The notes below the pieces were generated by a model. That model saw nothing but the letters and a program-made list of their open reading frames with translations. It was not told where the DNA came from and ran no database searches. A DNA stretch of 64,000 bases from JACPRL01 sp035573715 (lineage in GTDB: Bacteria; Acidobacteriota; Terriglobia; Acidiferrales; 2-02-FULL-67-57), in the NCBI GenBank assembly GCA_035573715.1, contig DATLZZ010000002.1, forward strand, positions 248,001 through 312,000, given 5' to 3'. Positions 52,901 through 59,930 of this stretch are shown piece by piece; within the stretch, counting starts at the first letter, position 1, and each line of letters opens with the position of its first letter. The position numbers and the translations under genes are program-made.

Positions 52901-52955
52901 GGTACTGACCATCGGCGGCATTGCTTCCAACACGGTTACAATCGCCGTAGAATAG
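49944..52955 (+). CDS. secreted subtilisin-like (S8) protease with TIGR03437-type C-terminal domain
   Basis: 1003 residues from the ATG at 49944, where the signal peptide begins (RGFLFLALLFALPLAGQ). An in-frame GTG at 49917 is an alternative. An I9-like propeptide region follows (YVPDRILVRFKAGAG). The catalytic triad is visible: Asp in VVVIDTGIDYNHPD (about 182), His in GHGTHVAG (about 238) and Ser in GTSMAAPH (about 402). A middle region of about 350 residues has beta-rich, NHL-like character (FPSVFVSSNGTLNFD). The last roughly 245 residues are the shared C-terminal domain ending SNTVTIAVE. It is probably an extracellular peptide scavenger. Confidence 0.9.
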   Translation: MERPGGPRGFLFLALLFALPLAGQQAAPVEPGQTSGEAARERAKYVPDRILVRFKAGAGKRAMDGAHAAYGARVLHSYRAVERLQVVQLPHGMPVEDALAAYRARPDVLYAEPDYLLHIDLTPNDPCFTGNAAGVCPVSPPDPANRDMWGLHNVGTFGGTPDADIDAPAAWDLSTGSPGVVVVVIDTGIDYNHPDLAPNMIQIEADCSDGLDNDINGFIDDCRGIDTVNGDTDPFDDNGHGTHVAGTIGARGNNSTGVVGVNWTVTLMACKFLAGSGSGPTSAAIDCLDYVALMKDRGVNIVATNNSWGGDSFSQALEDAIDAQRARGILFIASAGNSNSNNDTVDAYPTNYFLPNVLSVAATTRNDLRSGFSSFGRRSVHLGAPGTSVLSSVPANGYAFFNGTSMAAPHVTGSVALLKAHDPTRDWRALRSLILTGGDNISALATNTITGKRLNVFGALTCSNSSVQSRLRPLPSSIGAGVGVSVLLSYLSLTCAAPVGPAQVTFDPGGQVITLLDDGVPPDQAAGDGVFSANWIPFAVQPGTLTFPGNDVVNVLFPDLYTVAPAAYSYRDISATGSSLNFGDESGATVTPPFPLQFAGSGFPSVFVSSNGTLNFDAVRIGDYENQAIPSPRLNTIIAPWWDDLFPVSSTARNVFTAVVGSAPNRELVIEWRNVEQFDACSANQPVTFQVVFFENSSDILFNYADTFFAPGCGSLNNGGSATVGVQVGAGLGTQFSFNAATLADNTALLWTIAPAAATPAINAGGAVNAASFVPGPLAPGSIAAVFGTNLASSTAVASAVPLPATLGGASMVFDAVRPAPKFYASPTQVNLQVPWELAGQPSASLTDSVGDSTSGAEMIPLAMFAPGLFATNQQGTSQGAILIANTATFAAPTGSIPGAQARPAVRGVDFLEIYWTGGGPVTNQPASGKGAAANPLSSTTSTPTVTIGGVDAPVLFSGLAPGFVGLYVVTLQVPAGTPTGNSVPVVLTIGGIASNTVTIAVE

Positions 52956-52961
52956 CGCCCC

Positions 52962-55040
52962 ATGGGGGAGTCGGCGGTTCGTCGGGCTTACGTCTGCGCG
53001 CTCCTGGTTTTTTCGGCGACGGTTCTGGTGCCGTTTGTGTCGGCGCAAGTGGTGGGCGCCGGCGTTTACGGGGCGCTGCGCGAGAGCCCTCGTGCGCGCG
53101 TCGTCGTCATGCTGCGCGAGCCGGCGATTCCCTACTCCACGCTCTCCGCGCGCATGGCGGCTATCGGCGTCGCGCAGAGCGACGTGTTGTCGCGCGTGTC
53201 GCCCACGGAATTCACCTTAACCCACCGCTGGAAAGCCATCAGCGGTTTCGCTGGCGAGGTCGCGCCGGGTGGGCTCGAGAAGCTGGCAGCGCATCCCGAT
53301 GTGGTTCGTATCGATCTCGACGTGGGCGGCGCCGGCAACCTGGCTGAGAGCGTCCCTCTCATCAACGCCGAGGCTGTTCACTCCATGGGATTCACCGGCG
53401 ACGGCGTCGTTGTTGCGGTCCTCGACTCCGGCTACGACACGGACCATCCCGACCTCAGCGATGACCTGCTCGACCAGCACTGCTTCTGCACGCTCGCGGG
53501 CGGCGGCGGTTGCTGCCCCAACGGACAAACCGAGCAAGCCGGCCCCGGCAGCGCCGAGGACGACAGTGGCCACGGCACCAACGTCAGCGGCATCATTACC
53601 TCCAAGGGAACCGTCTCCAGCGTCGGCGTTGCACCCGACGCTCAGGTCGTGGCCGTCAAAGTTCTTGACAGCAACAACGGCTTTTCCTCTTCGTCGCAGG
53701 TCATCTCCGGCCTCGACTGGGTCATCACCAACCACCCTGGAGTGAAGGCCGTCAACATGAGCCTCGGCACGTTTGCCCTGTTCACCGGCGCCTGCGACAA
53801 CGCCACCTCCTTCACCCTTGCCTTTGCCCAGGCCATCAACACCCTGCGCGCCAACGGCGCGCTCAGCTTTGTTTCTTCCGGCAACAACGGCTCCTCCACG
53901 CAGATGCAAGCGCCCGCCTGCATCGCCAATGTTGTCGCCGTCGCCGCCGTCTGGGATGCCAACGTTGGTTCACAGACTCAATTCAGTTGCACGGATATGA
54001 CGACGGCCGCCGACAAAATCACCTGCTTTTCCAACACGAGTAGCGCGCTCGATCTCCTCGCCCCCGGCGCTTTGATTACTTCCACCGGCATCGGCGGTGG
54101 GACCTCGACCTTCCGCGGCACCTCCCAGGCCGCGCCCCACGCCGCCGGCGCCGCGGCGCTGCTCTGGGACGCGCGGCCCGAACTCACTCCCGACCAGGTC
54201 GAAGCGCTGTTTAAAGTCACCGGCATCAGCGTCATGGACCCGGACAACGGACTCTCTTTCCCCCGCATCGATGTCCTTGCCGCGTTGAACCAGAGCAGCA
54301 ACGCACCTGACATCAACAGCGGCGGTGTGGTCAATGCTGCGAGTTTCTCCTCCGCGGCGGTTGCTCCCGGCAGCATCGTCGCTGTTTTCGGCTCTAATCT
54401 CGCAACATCCGCAGCCACAGCGAGCGCTGTACCGCTCCCGACGACCCTGGGCGGAGCGACGATGAAGTTCGGCAGCAGCCAGTCCGTGCCGAAGTTTTTT
54501 GCCGCGCCCTTGCAGGCCAATATTCAGATTCCCTGGGAACTCGCGGGCCAGGCCAACGCCTCGCTCATAGACACTGTCGCAGGCGTCCCCAGCGCGCCTG
54601 AAATTGTCCCGCTGGCCAGCTTCTCGCCCGGCCTGTTTGCTCTCAACCAGGCGGGCACGGGGCAGGGCGCCATCCTCATCGCCAACAGCGCCACGTTTGC
54701 TGCTCCGACGGGCTCCATCCCCGGCGCTCAATCTCGTCCCGCGCAGCGCGGCGTGGATTTCCTGGAGATTTACTGGACGGGCGGCGGGGCGGTGACGAAC
54801 CAGCCGTCGACGGGTGCCGCGGCGTCCGCCGACCCGCTCTCGGCCACAACGACAACGCCGCAGGTGACCATTGGCGGCGTGCCCGCCACCGTGCTCTTCT
54901 CCGGCCTGGCGCCCGGCTTTGTCGGCCTCTACGTCGTCACCCTCCAAGTCCCCGCGGGCTCGCCCACCGGCGAAGCCGTCCCGGTGGTGCTGACGATTGG
55001 GGGCATCTCGTCCAACACCGTGACTATTGCAGTCGAGTAG
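52962..55040 (+). CDS. secreted subtilisin-like (S8) protease, short form, with TIGR03437-type C-terminal domain
   Basis: 692 residues, 6 nt after the previous stop, so probably cotranscribed. It has a signal peptide (VCALLVFSATVLVPFVSAQ) and a propeptide-like region to about 130. The triad is Asp in VVVAVLDSGYDTDHPD (about 155), His in DDSGHGTNVSG (about 203) and Ser in RGTSQAAPHAAG (about 386). Two Cys-rich loops (HCFCT, GCCPNG) lie between Asp and His. About 451-692 is the shared C-terminal domain. It is not a simple copy of the upstream protease: the catalytic domains differ clearly while the tails are close. Confidence 0.9.
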   Translation: MGESAVRRAYVCALLVFSATVLVPFVSAQVVGAGVYGALRESPRARVVVMLREPAIPYSTLSARMAAIGVAQSDVLSRVSPTEFTLTHRWKAISGFAGEVAPGGLEKLAAHPDVVRIDLDVGGAGNLAESVPLINAEAVHSMGFTGDGVVVAVLDSGYDTDHPDLSDDLLDQHCFCTLAGGGGCCPNGQTEQAGPGSAEDDSGHGTNVSGIITSKGTVSSVGVAPDAQVVAVKVLDSNNGFSSSSQVISGLDWVITNHPGVKAVNMSLGTFALFTGACDNATSFTLAFAQAINTLRANGALSFVSSGNNGSSTQMQAPACIANVVAVAAVWDANVGSQTQFSCTDMTTAADKITCFSNTSSALDLLAPGALITSTGIGGGTSTFRGTSQAAPHAAGAAALLWDARPELTPDQVEALFKVTGISVMDPDNGLSFPRIDVLAALNQSSNAPDINSGGVVNAASFSSAAVAPGSIVAVFGSNLATSAATASAVPLPTTLGGATMKFGSSQSVPKFFAAPLQANIQIPWELAGQANASLIDTVAGVPSAPEIVPLASFSPGLFALNQAGTGQGAILIANSATFAAPTGSIPGAQSRPAQRGVDFLEIYWTGGGAVTNQPSTGAAASADPLSATTTTPQVTIGGVPATVLFSGLAPGFVGLYVVTLQVPAGSPTGEAVPVVLTIGGISSNTVTIAVE

Positions 55041-55110
55041 ACTCACGCGATTCAAATTCATTGACTCTGCCCTGGTGCTTCCCTAAGATTGCCGGCAGGG
55101 AGAGTCGGGG

Positions 55111-58100
55111 ATGAATCCAAAAGGAGCAAAGCAGGCGTCGTTTGTACCGGCTGTCGTCGGACTGAGTCTGGCTCTTCTCTGGACTGCTCAGATTGCAGCG
55201 GAGGAGCGGCAAGATTCCGCGCCGCAGTCGCTGGCTGTCGCTCAAGTTCCGTCTGCCGGCGTAAAGACTCTGCCGGCGCGCCGGCTCATCTTTGAGCCCA
55301 ACTACGGCCAGGTGGACGGGCAGGCGAAGTTTCTGGCTCGCGGACGCGGCTACACGTTGTTTCTGACCGCCTCCGATTTCGTCGTCGCCCTTCCCAGCAT
55401 CCGTAAACGTGGCCCCGACATTGAAATTCCCGAAGTCGTGCAGCCGGGCGCTGCCCTGCGGCTCAAGCTGCGCGGCGCCAACCGCGACGCTCGTTTGGAA
55501 GGCCTCGATGCCCTGCCCGGCCGCAGCAACTACTTCAGCGGTAGCGACCCGACCCAATGGCGCACCAACATTCCCCAATTCGCCCGCGTTCGCTACGAAG
55601 CCATCTATCCGGGCATTGACCTTGTCTTCTACGGTTCCGACCAGGGACCCCTGGAGTTTGACTTCGTCGTTGCTCCTGGCGCCGACCCAGCGGTTATCGA
55701 GTTCGATGTCGAAGGCGCCGAGCAACTGCAACTCACCCCCGAAGGCGATGCGGTGGCGCGACTGGCTGGCCGCGCGCTGCACCTTCGGCGTCCGTTGGTC
55801 TATCAGGGAGCCGATGGCGTCCGGCAGGAAATCGCGGCTGCCTACCGCCTCGCCGACAACAAGCGCGTATCCTTCTCTGTCTCCGACTACGATCCCGCCC
55901 GGCCCTTGGTGATTGACCCCGCTATTCTCACCTACTCCACCTACTTCGGCGGCGCCGGCAACGTCTTCCAGACGGGCGACGAACGCGCGCTCGGCATCGC
56001 GCTCGATGGCGCCGGCAACATCTACGTCACCGGCTGGACCGAGTCGGACGACTTCCCCACCACCATGGGCGCCTTCGACACCGAGTTCGACGCCACCGAC
56101 CAGGTGGTTTTCGTCAGCAAGTTCAACAACGCCGGTTCGGTGCTGCTCTACTCCACCTTCCTTGATAGCGGCGGTGCCGACACCGGCGCCGCCATCGCCG
56201 TTGACTCCTCCGGCAACGCCTACGTCACCGGCCACGCCTTCGGCCCCAGCTTCCCCACCACTATGGGTGCCTTCGACACCACACCCAACGGCGGCCTAGG
56301 TGACGCGTTCGTCACCAAGCTGGGTCCGAATGGGGACAGCCTTGTTTATTCCACCGTCATCGGCGGAAGCGGCGGTTCCAGCAAGGATCTTGGCATGGGC
56401 ATAGCCATCGACCCCGACGGCAACGCCTACATCACTGGCTTCACCAACGCCGGCAATTTCCCCACCACCATGGGCGCCTTCGACACTGTCTGCGGCACTG
56501 ACGGTGCCTGTGGCGGCGGGTTCTTCACCGGAGATGCTTTCGTCACCAAACTGAATCCCTCCGGCACTGACCTCGTGTGGTCGACCTTCCTTGGAGGAGG
56601 CGACGCGGAGAACTTCGGCGGAGGGGCGCAGGGCTCCGAGTTCCGCGGCATCGCGGTGGACGCTGACCGCAACGTCTACGTAACCGGCGACACTCGCTCG
56701 ACTGACTTCCCCACCACCCCGGGGGCTTTTGACACCGTCCTCAATACGCCCCCGTTCACACTCTCGGATGTATTTGTCACCAAGCTGAACTCGACGGGCA
56801 CCGGCCTGGTCTTTTCCACCTACGTCGGAGGCAATAACGACGACGGCGGGCTGGCCCTGGCCATCGACTCAGCGAACCCGCCCAATGTCTACGTAACGGG
56901 GTTCACCGGCAGCGGCTTCCCGCTGGTGAATGCCGTGGATACTTCTGCCAACGGCTGCTCCGCCAGCGGCTTCGGCTGCAATGCCTTCGTCTTCAAGATG
57001 AACGGCACCGGCACCGCGCCCCTCGTCTATTCCACCTATCTGAGCGGCAACGAGCCCGAGCAAGGCACGGGGATTGCCGTCGCCGCCGACGGCAGCGCCT
57101 ACGTTACTGGCTTTACCTTCTCTTCCACCGGCTTCCCCAACTTCGGGTCCTTTCAAGCCTTCGGCGGCAACGTGGATGCCTTCGTAGCCAAGTTTGACCC
57201 CACCGGCGCCCCGCTCACCTATCTGACCTTCCTCGGCGGCGCGTTCGGCGAGATTGCTTCCGATATTGCCGTCGACAACGCCGGCACCGCCTATGTCGCC
57301 GGCTACACCGGCGGCGACGACTTTCCCACCGTCCTGCCCTTTCAGGGCAACCCGGCTTTCGGCTTGGATACGTTCATTGCCAAGGTTGATTTCAACGCCA
57401 ACAACCCCGTCCCGGCCATCTCCAATCTTTCTCCCGCCACCGCCCTGGTCGGCGGCGCCGCCTTCACCTTGAAGGTGGAAGGCAGTAACTTCGTCTCCAA
57501 CTCCGTCGTCCGTTTCGACGGCGTGAACCGAACGACGAACTTCTTCAACTTCCGCCGTCTCGATGTTCCCATCGCCGCCAGTGAGCTCACCGCGCCCGAC
57601 ACCGTCGACGTCACCGTCTTCAATCCCGCCCCCGTCGGCGGTCTCTCCAATACCGCTCAGTTCGTGATTCAGAATGGCAATTTCCCCATCCCCAGCATCA
57701 CCTCCACCAACCCCACCAGCGCCTTCTCAGGTGGGGGTAACTTGCTGCTCACTGTGAACGGCTCCGATTTCGTCGCCAATTCCGTCCTGCGCTGGAATGG
57801 CTCCGACCGCAGCACCACGGTGGTCAACGTGAATCAGTTAACCGCAACCATTCTCAGCAGCGACACCGCCGATGGTCAGGTCGCGCAGCTTACGGTGTTC
57901 AATCCCGCCCCCGGCGGTGGCGAGTCCGCGCCCTTTCCCTTCACGGTCAACAACTTCCCCCCCTTCTTGAACACGGTCTCTCCTACCACCGTAGGCGCCG
58001 GCGGAGACAACTTCACTCTCACAGCCAACGGTTCCTTCTTTGTGCCGTCCTCTGTTGTTCGCTGGAACGACGCCGACCGGCAGACCACCTTCGTCAGCAG

Positions 58101-58965
58101 CAATCAGTTGAAGGCTACTATCTTGGCGTCGGATGTTGCCTCCGCGGGCAGTGGCGCGGTCACTGTCTTCAGCCCCGCCCCCGGCGGCGGAACGTCGAGC
58201 TCCAAAACGGTCACCATCAGTGCCACAATGCCTGACATCAACACGAATGGCGCGGTGAATGCGGCCAGTTTCGCTCCCGGCGTCGGCGTGGCCGCCGGCA
58301 GCATTACGGCTGTCTTCGGGGTTAATCTGGCGTCGTCCACGGCTATAGCCGGAAGCCTGCCTTTGCCGACGACGTTGGGCGGGGCGACGATGCAGTTCAA
58401 CACGAACGTAAACGTCCCCAAGTTTTTCGCCTCTGCCAGCCAGGTGAACATTCAGGTTCCTTGGTCGCTGGCCGGCCAGTCGTCGGCCTCGCTCACGGAC
58501 ACAGTGAACGGTCTCACCAGCCCCGCCGAGAGCGTGAGCCTTGCCACCTTTGCCCCCGGTCTCTTCTCCACTTCCCAGAACGGAATGGGCCAGGGGGCGA
58601 TTCTGATTGCCAACACCCCAAACCTGGCCGCGCCCATGGACATGTTCCCCGGCTCGCGGCCGGCGGTGAGAGGGGTGGACTTTCTCGAAATTTACTGGAC
58701 TGGCGGGGGGCCAGTGACGAACCAGCCGGCCACCGGTGCCGCCGCCTCAGCGAATCCACTGTCCGTCACCACTACTACGCCCACGCTAACCATCGGCGGC
58801 GTCGCCACGCCGGTATTGTTTTCTGGCTTGGCTCCGGGCTTTGTGGGCTTGTACGTCGTGACCTGCCAGGTACAGGCGGGCACGCCCGTGGGCGACGCCG
58901 TGCCGGTCGTCCTCACGATTGGGGGTGTTCAGTCCAACACCGTGACAATCGCCATTTCCCAGTGA
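55111..58965 (+). CDS. exported SBBP-repeat protein with IPT domains and TIGR03437-type C-terminal domain
   Basis: 1284 residues with an N-terminal signal (VVGLSLALLWTAQIAAE). About 55-265 is the domain that usually precedes SBBP repeats (FEPNYGQVDGQAKFLARG, YFSGSDPTQWRTNI, YPGIDLVFYG). About 270-760 holds at least eight SBBP propeller repeats of the pattern GIAxDxxGNxYVTGxTxSxDFPTT. About 760-1038 holds three IPT/TIG-like Ig folds (VNGSDFVANSVLRWNG). About 1040-1284 is the shared C-terminal domain, here ending SNTVTIAISQ. It is a large adhesive or structural exoprotein. Function unknown. Confidence 0.88.
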   Translation: MNPKGAKQASFVPAVVGLSLALLWTAQIAAEERQDSAPQSLAVAQVPSAGVKTLPARRLIFEPNYGQVDGQAKFLARGRGYTLFLTASDFVVALPSIRKRGPDIEIPEVVQPGAALRLKLRGANRDARLEGLDALPGRSNYFSGSDPTQWRTNIPQFARVRYEAIYPGIDLVFYGSDQGPLEFDFVVAPGADPAVIEFDVEGAEQLQLTPEGDAVARLAGRALHLRRPLVYQGADGVRQEIAAAYRLADNKRVSFSVSDYDPARPLVIDPAILTYSTYFGGAGNVFQTGDERALGIALDGAGNIYVTGWTESDDFPTTMGAFDTEFDATDQVVFVSKFNNAGSVLLYSTFLDSGGADTGAAIAVDSSGNAYVTGHAFGPSFPTTMGAFDTTPNGGLGDAFVTKLGPNGDSLVYSTVIGGSGGSSKDLGMGIAIDPDGNAYITGFTNAGNFPTTMGAFDTVCGTDGACGGGFFTGDAFVTKLNPSGTDLVWSTFLGGGDAENFGGGAQGSEFRGIAVDADRNVYVTGDTRSTDFPTTPGAFDTVLNTPPFTLSDVFVTKLNSTGTGLVFSTYVGGNNDDGGLALAIDSANPPNVYVTGFTGSGFPLVNAVDTSANGCSASGFGCNAFVFKMNGTGTAPLVYSTYLSGNEPEQGTGIAVAADGSAYVTGFTFSSTGFPNFGSFQAFGGNVDAFVAKFDPTGAPLTYLTFLGGAFGEIASDIAVDNAGTAYVAGYTGGDDFPTVLPFQGNPAFGLDTFIAKVDFNANNPVPAISNLSPATALVGGAAFTLKVEGSNFVSNSVVRFDGVNRTTNFFNFRRLDVPIAASELTAPDTVDVTVFNPAPVGGLSNTAQFVIQNGNFPIPSITSTNPTSAFSGGGNLLLTVNGSDFVANSVLRWNGSDRSTTVVNVNQLTATILSSDTADGQVAQLTVFNPAPGGGESAPFPFTVNNFPPFLNTVSPTTVGAGGDNFTLTANGSFFVPSSVVRWNDADRQTTFVSSNQLKATILASDVASAGSGAVTVFSPAPGGGTSSSKTVTISATMPDINTNGAVNAASFAPGVGVAAGSITAVFGVNLASSTAIAGSLPLPTTLGGATMQFNTNVNVPKFFASASQVNIQVPWSLAGQSSASLTDTVNGLTSPAESVSLATFAPGLFSTSQNGMGQGAILIANTPNLAAPMDMFPGSRPAVRGVDFLEIYWTGGGPVTNQPATGAAASANPLSVTTTTPTLTIGGVATPVLFSGLAPGFVGLYVVTCQVQAGTPVGDAVPVVLTIGGVQSNTVTIAISQ

Positions 58966-59017
58966 CGGTTGGACGCGACTCACCTCCTCAGGCTAAAATA
59001 GGCGGCGCGAGGTAGTA

Positions 59018-59488
59018 ATGTTTTTCCGCCAGAGGAGCCGCCAAGACGGTCTGACGCTGCTGGAGCTGGTGGTGGCGACCTCCATCCTGCTCATACTGGC
59101 GACCATGGCCCTGCCGGTTACGCGCATGAAGATCAAGCGCGACAAGGAAATCGAGCTGCGCCGCGCCCTGCGCGACATGCGCTCTGCCATTGACCGCTAC
59201 AAGGACGCCTGCGACCGGGGCCTCATTGAAGCCAAAGTCGATACCGAATGCTACCCGCCCGACCTTGAGACGCTGGTTCAGGGCGTCAACATGGCCGGTA
59301 AGGTCGACCGCAAGGTACGCTTCCTGCGCAAGATTCCCGTCGACCCCATGACCGGCCAGGCCGACTGGGTTCTGCGCTGCATCAAGGACCCGCCCGATGC
59401 CCGCTACTGGTGCGGCGAAACGGTTTTTGACGTCAGCTCGCGCAGCTACGGCACCGCACTCGACGGCACCCGCTACCAGGACTGGTGA
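59018..59488 (+). CDS. type II secretion pseudopilin (GspG-like)
   Basis: 156 residues. The prepilin peptidase site is QDG-LTLLELVVATSILLIL (Glu5 present), with a short basic leader of 11 residues. A hydrophobic N-terminal helix is followed by a globular domain with four Cys (DACDRG, TECYPPD, LRCIKD, YWCGE). DPMTGQADW resembles the calcium loop of GspG major pseudopilins. It is paired with a second pseudopilin 4 nt downstream. Confidence 0.88.
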   Translation: MFFRQRSRQDGLTLLELVVATSILLILATMALPVTRMKIKRDKEIELRRALRDMRSAIDRYKDACDRGLIEAKVDTECYPPDLETLVQGVNMAGKVDRKVRFLRKIPVDPMTGQADWVLRCIKDPPDARYWCGETVFDVSSRSYGTALDGTRYQDW

Positions 59489-59492
59489 GACG

Positions 59493-59894
59493 ATGAGAAC
59501 AATTCAACGCCACCGCGACCGAGGTTTTACCCTTATTGAGTTGATGATTGTTCTCACCATCATCGCTACGCTGATTTCCATCGCCATCCCCAACTACCGC
59601 TACTCGCTGCGCCGCGCCAAGGAAACTGTGCTGCGTCAGAACCTCTTCACGCTCCGACAGGCGATTGACCAGTACACGCTCGACAAGCAGAGCGCGCCTC
59701 AGTCGCTCGAAGACTTATCCGGCGCCGGTTACCTTCGCGAGGTTCCCAAGGACATCACCGGCGAGACCTCCACCTGGCAGCTCGACTTCTGCGAGGAGTC
59801 CTTCTCCCCTGAGCAGACTTCCACCGGCCTGTGCGACGTTCACTCCGGCTCATCCGAAATCTCCACCGAAGGCACGCCGTACAATACCTGGTAG
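59493..59894 (+). CDS. type II secretion pseudopilin
   Basis: 133 residues from the ATG at 59493. Upstream in-frame codons belong to the previous gene read out of frame. Cleavage motif RDRG-FTLIELMIVLTIIATL with Glu5, then FTLRQAIDQYTLDKQSAPQS, the typical GspG/PilA-like helix and Pro loop. AGYLREVPKDITG and TWQLDF correspond to the pseudopilin core. It probably works with the preceding pseudopilin and an assembly ATPase encoded elsewhere. Confidence 0.9.
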   Translation: MRTIQRHRDRGFTLIELMIVLTIIATLISIAIPNYRYSLRRAKETVLRQNLFTLRQAIDQYTLDKQSAPQSLEDLSGAGYLREVPKDITGETSTWQLDFCEESFSPEQTSTGLCDVHSGSSEISTEGTPYNTW

Positions 59895-59930
59895 CTCGCG
59901 CGGGGCTCGCTGTTAGATAATCAACCCGCC

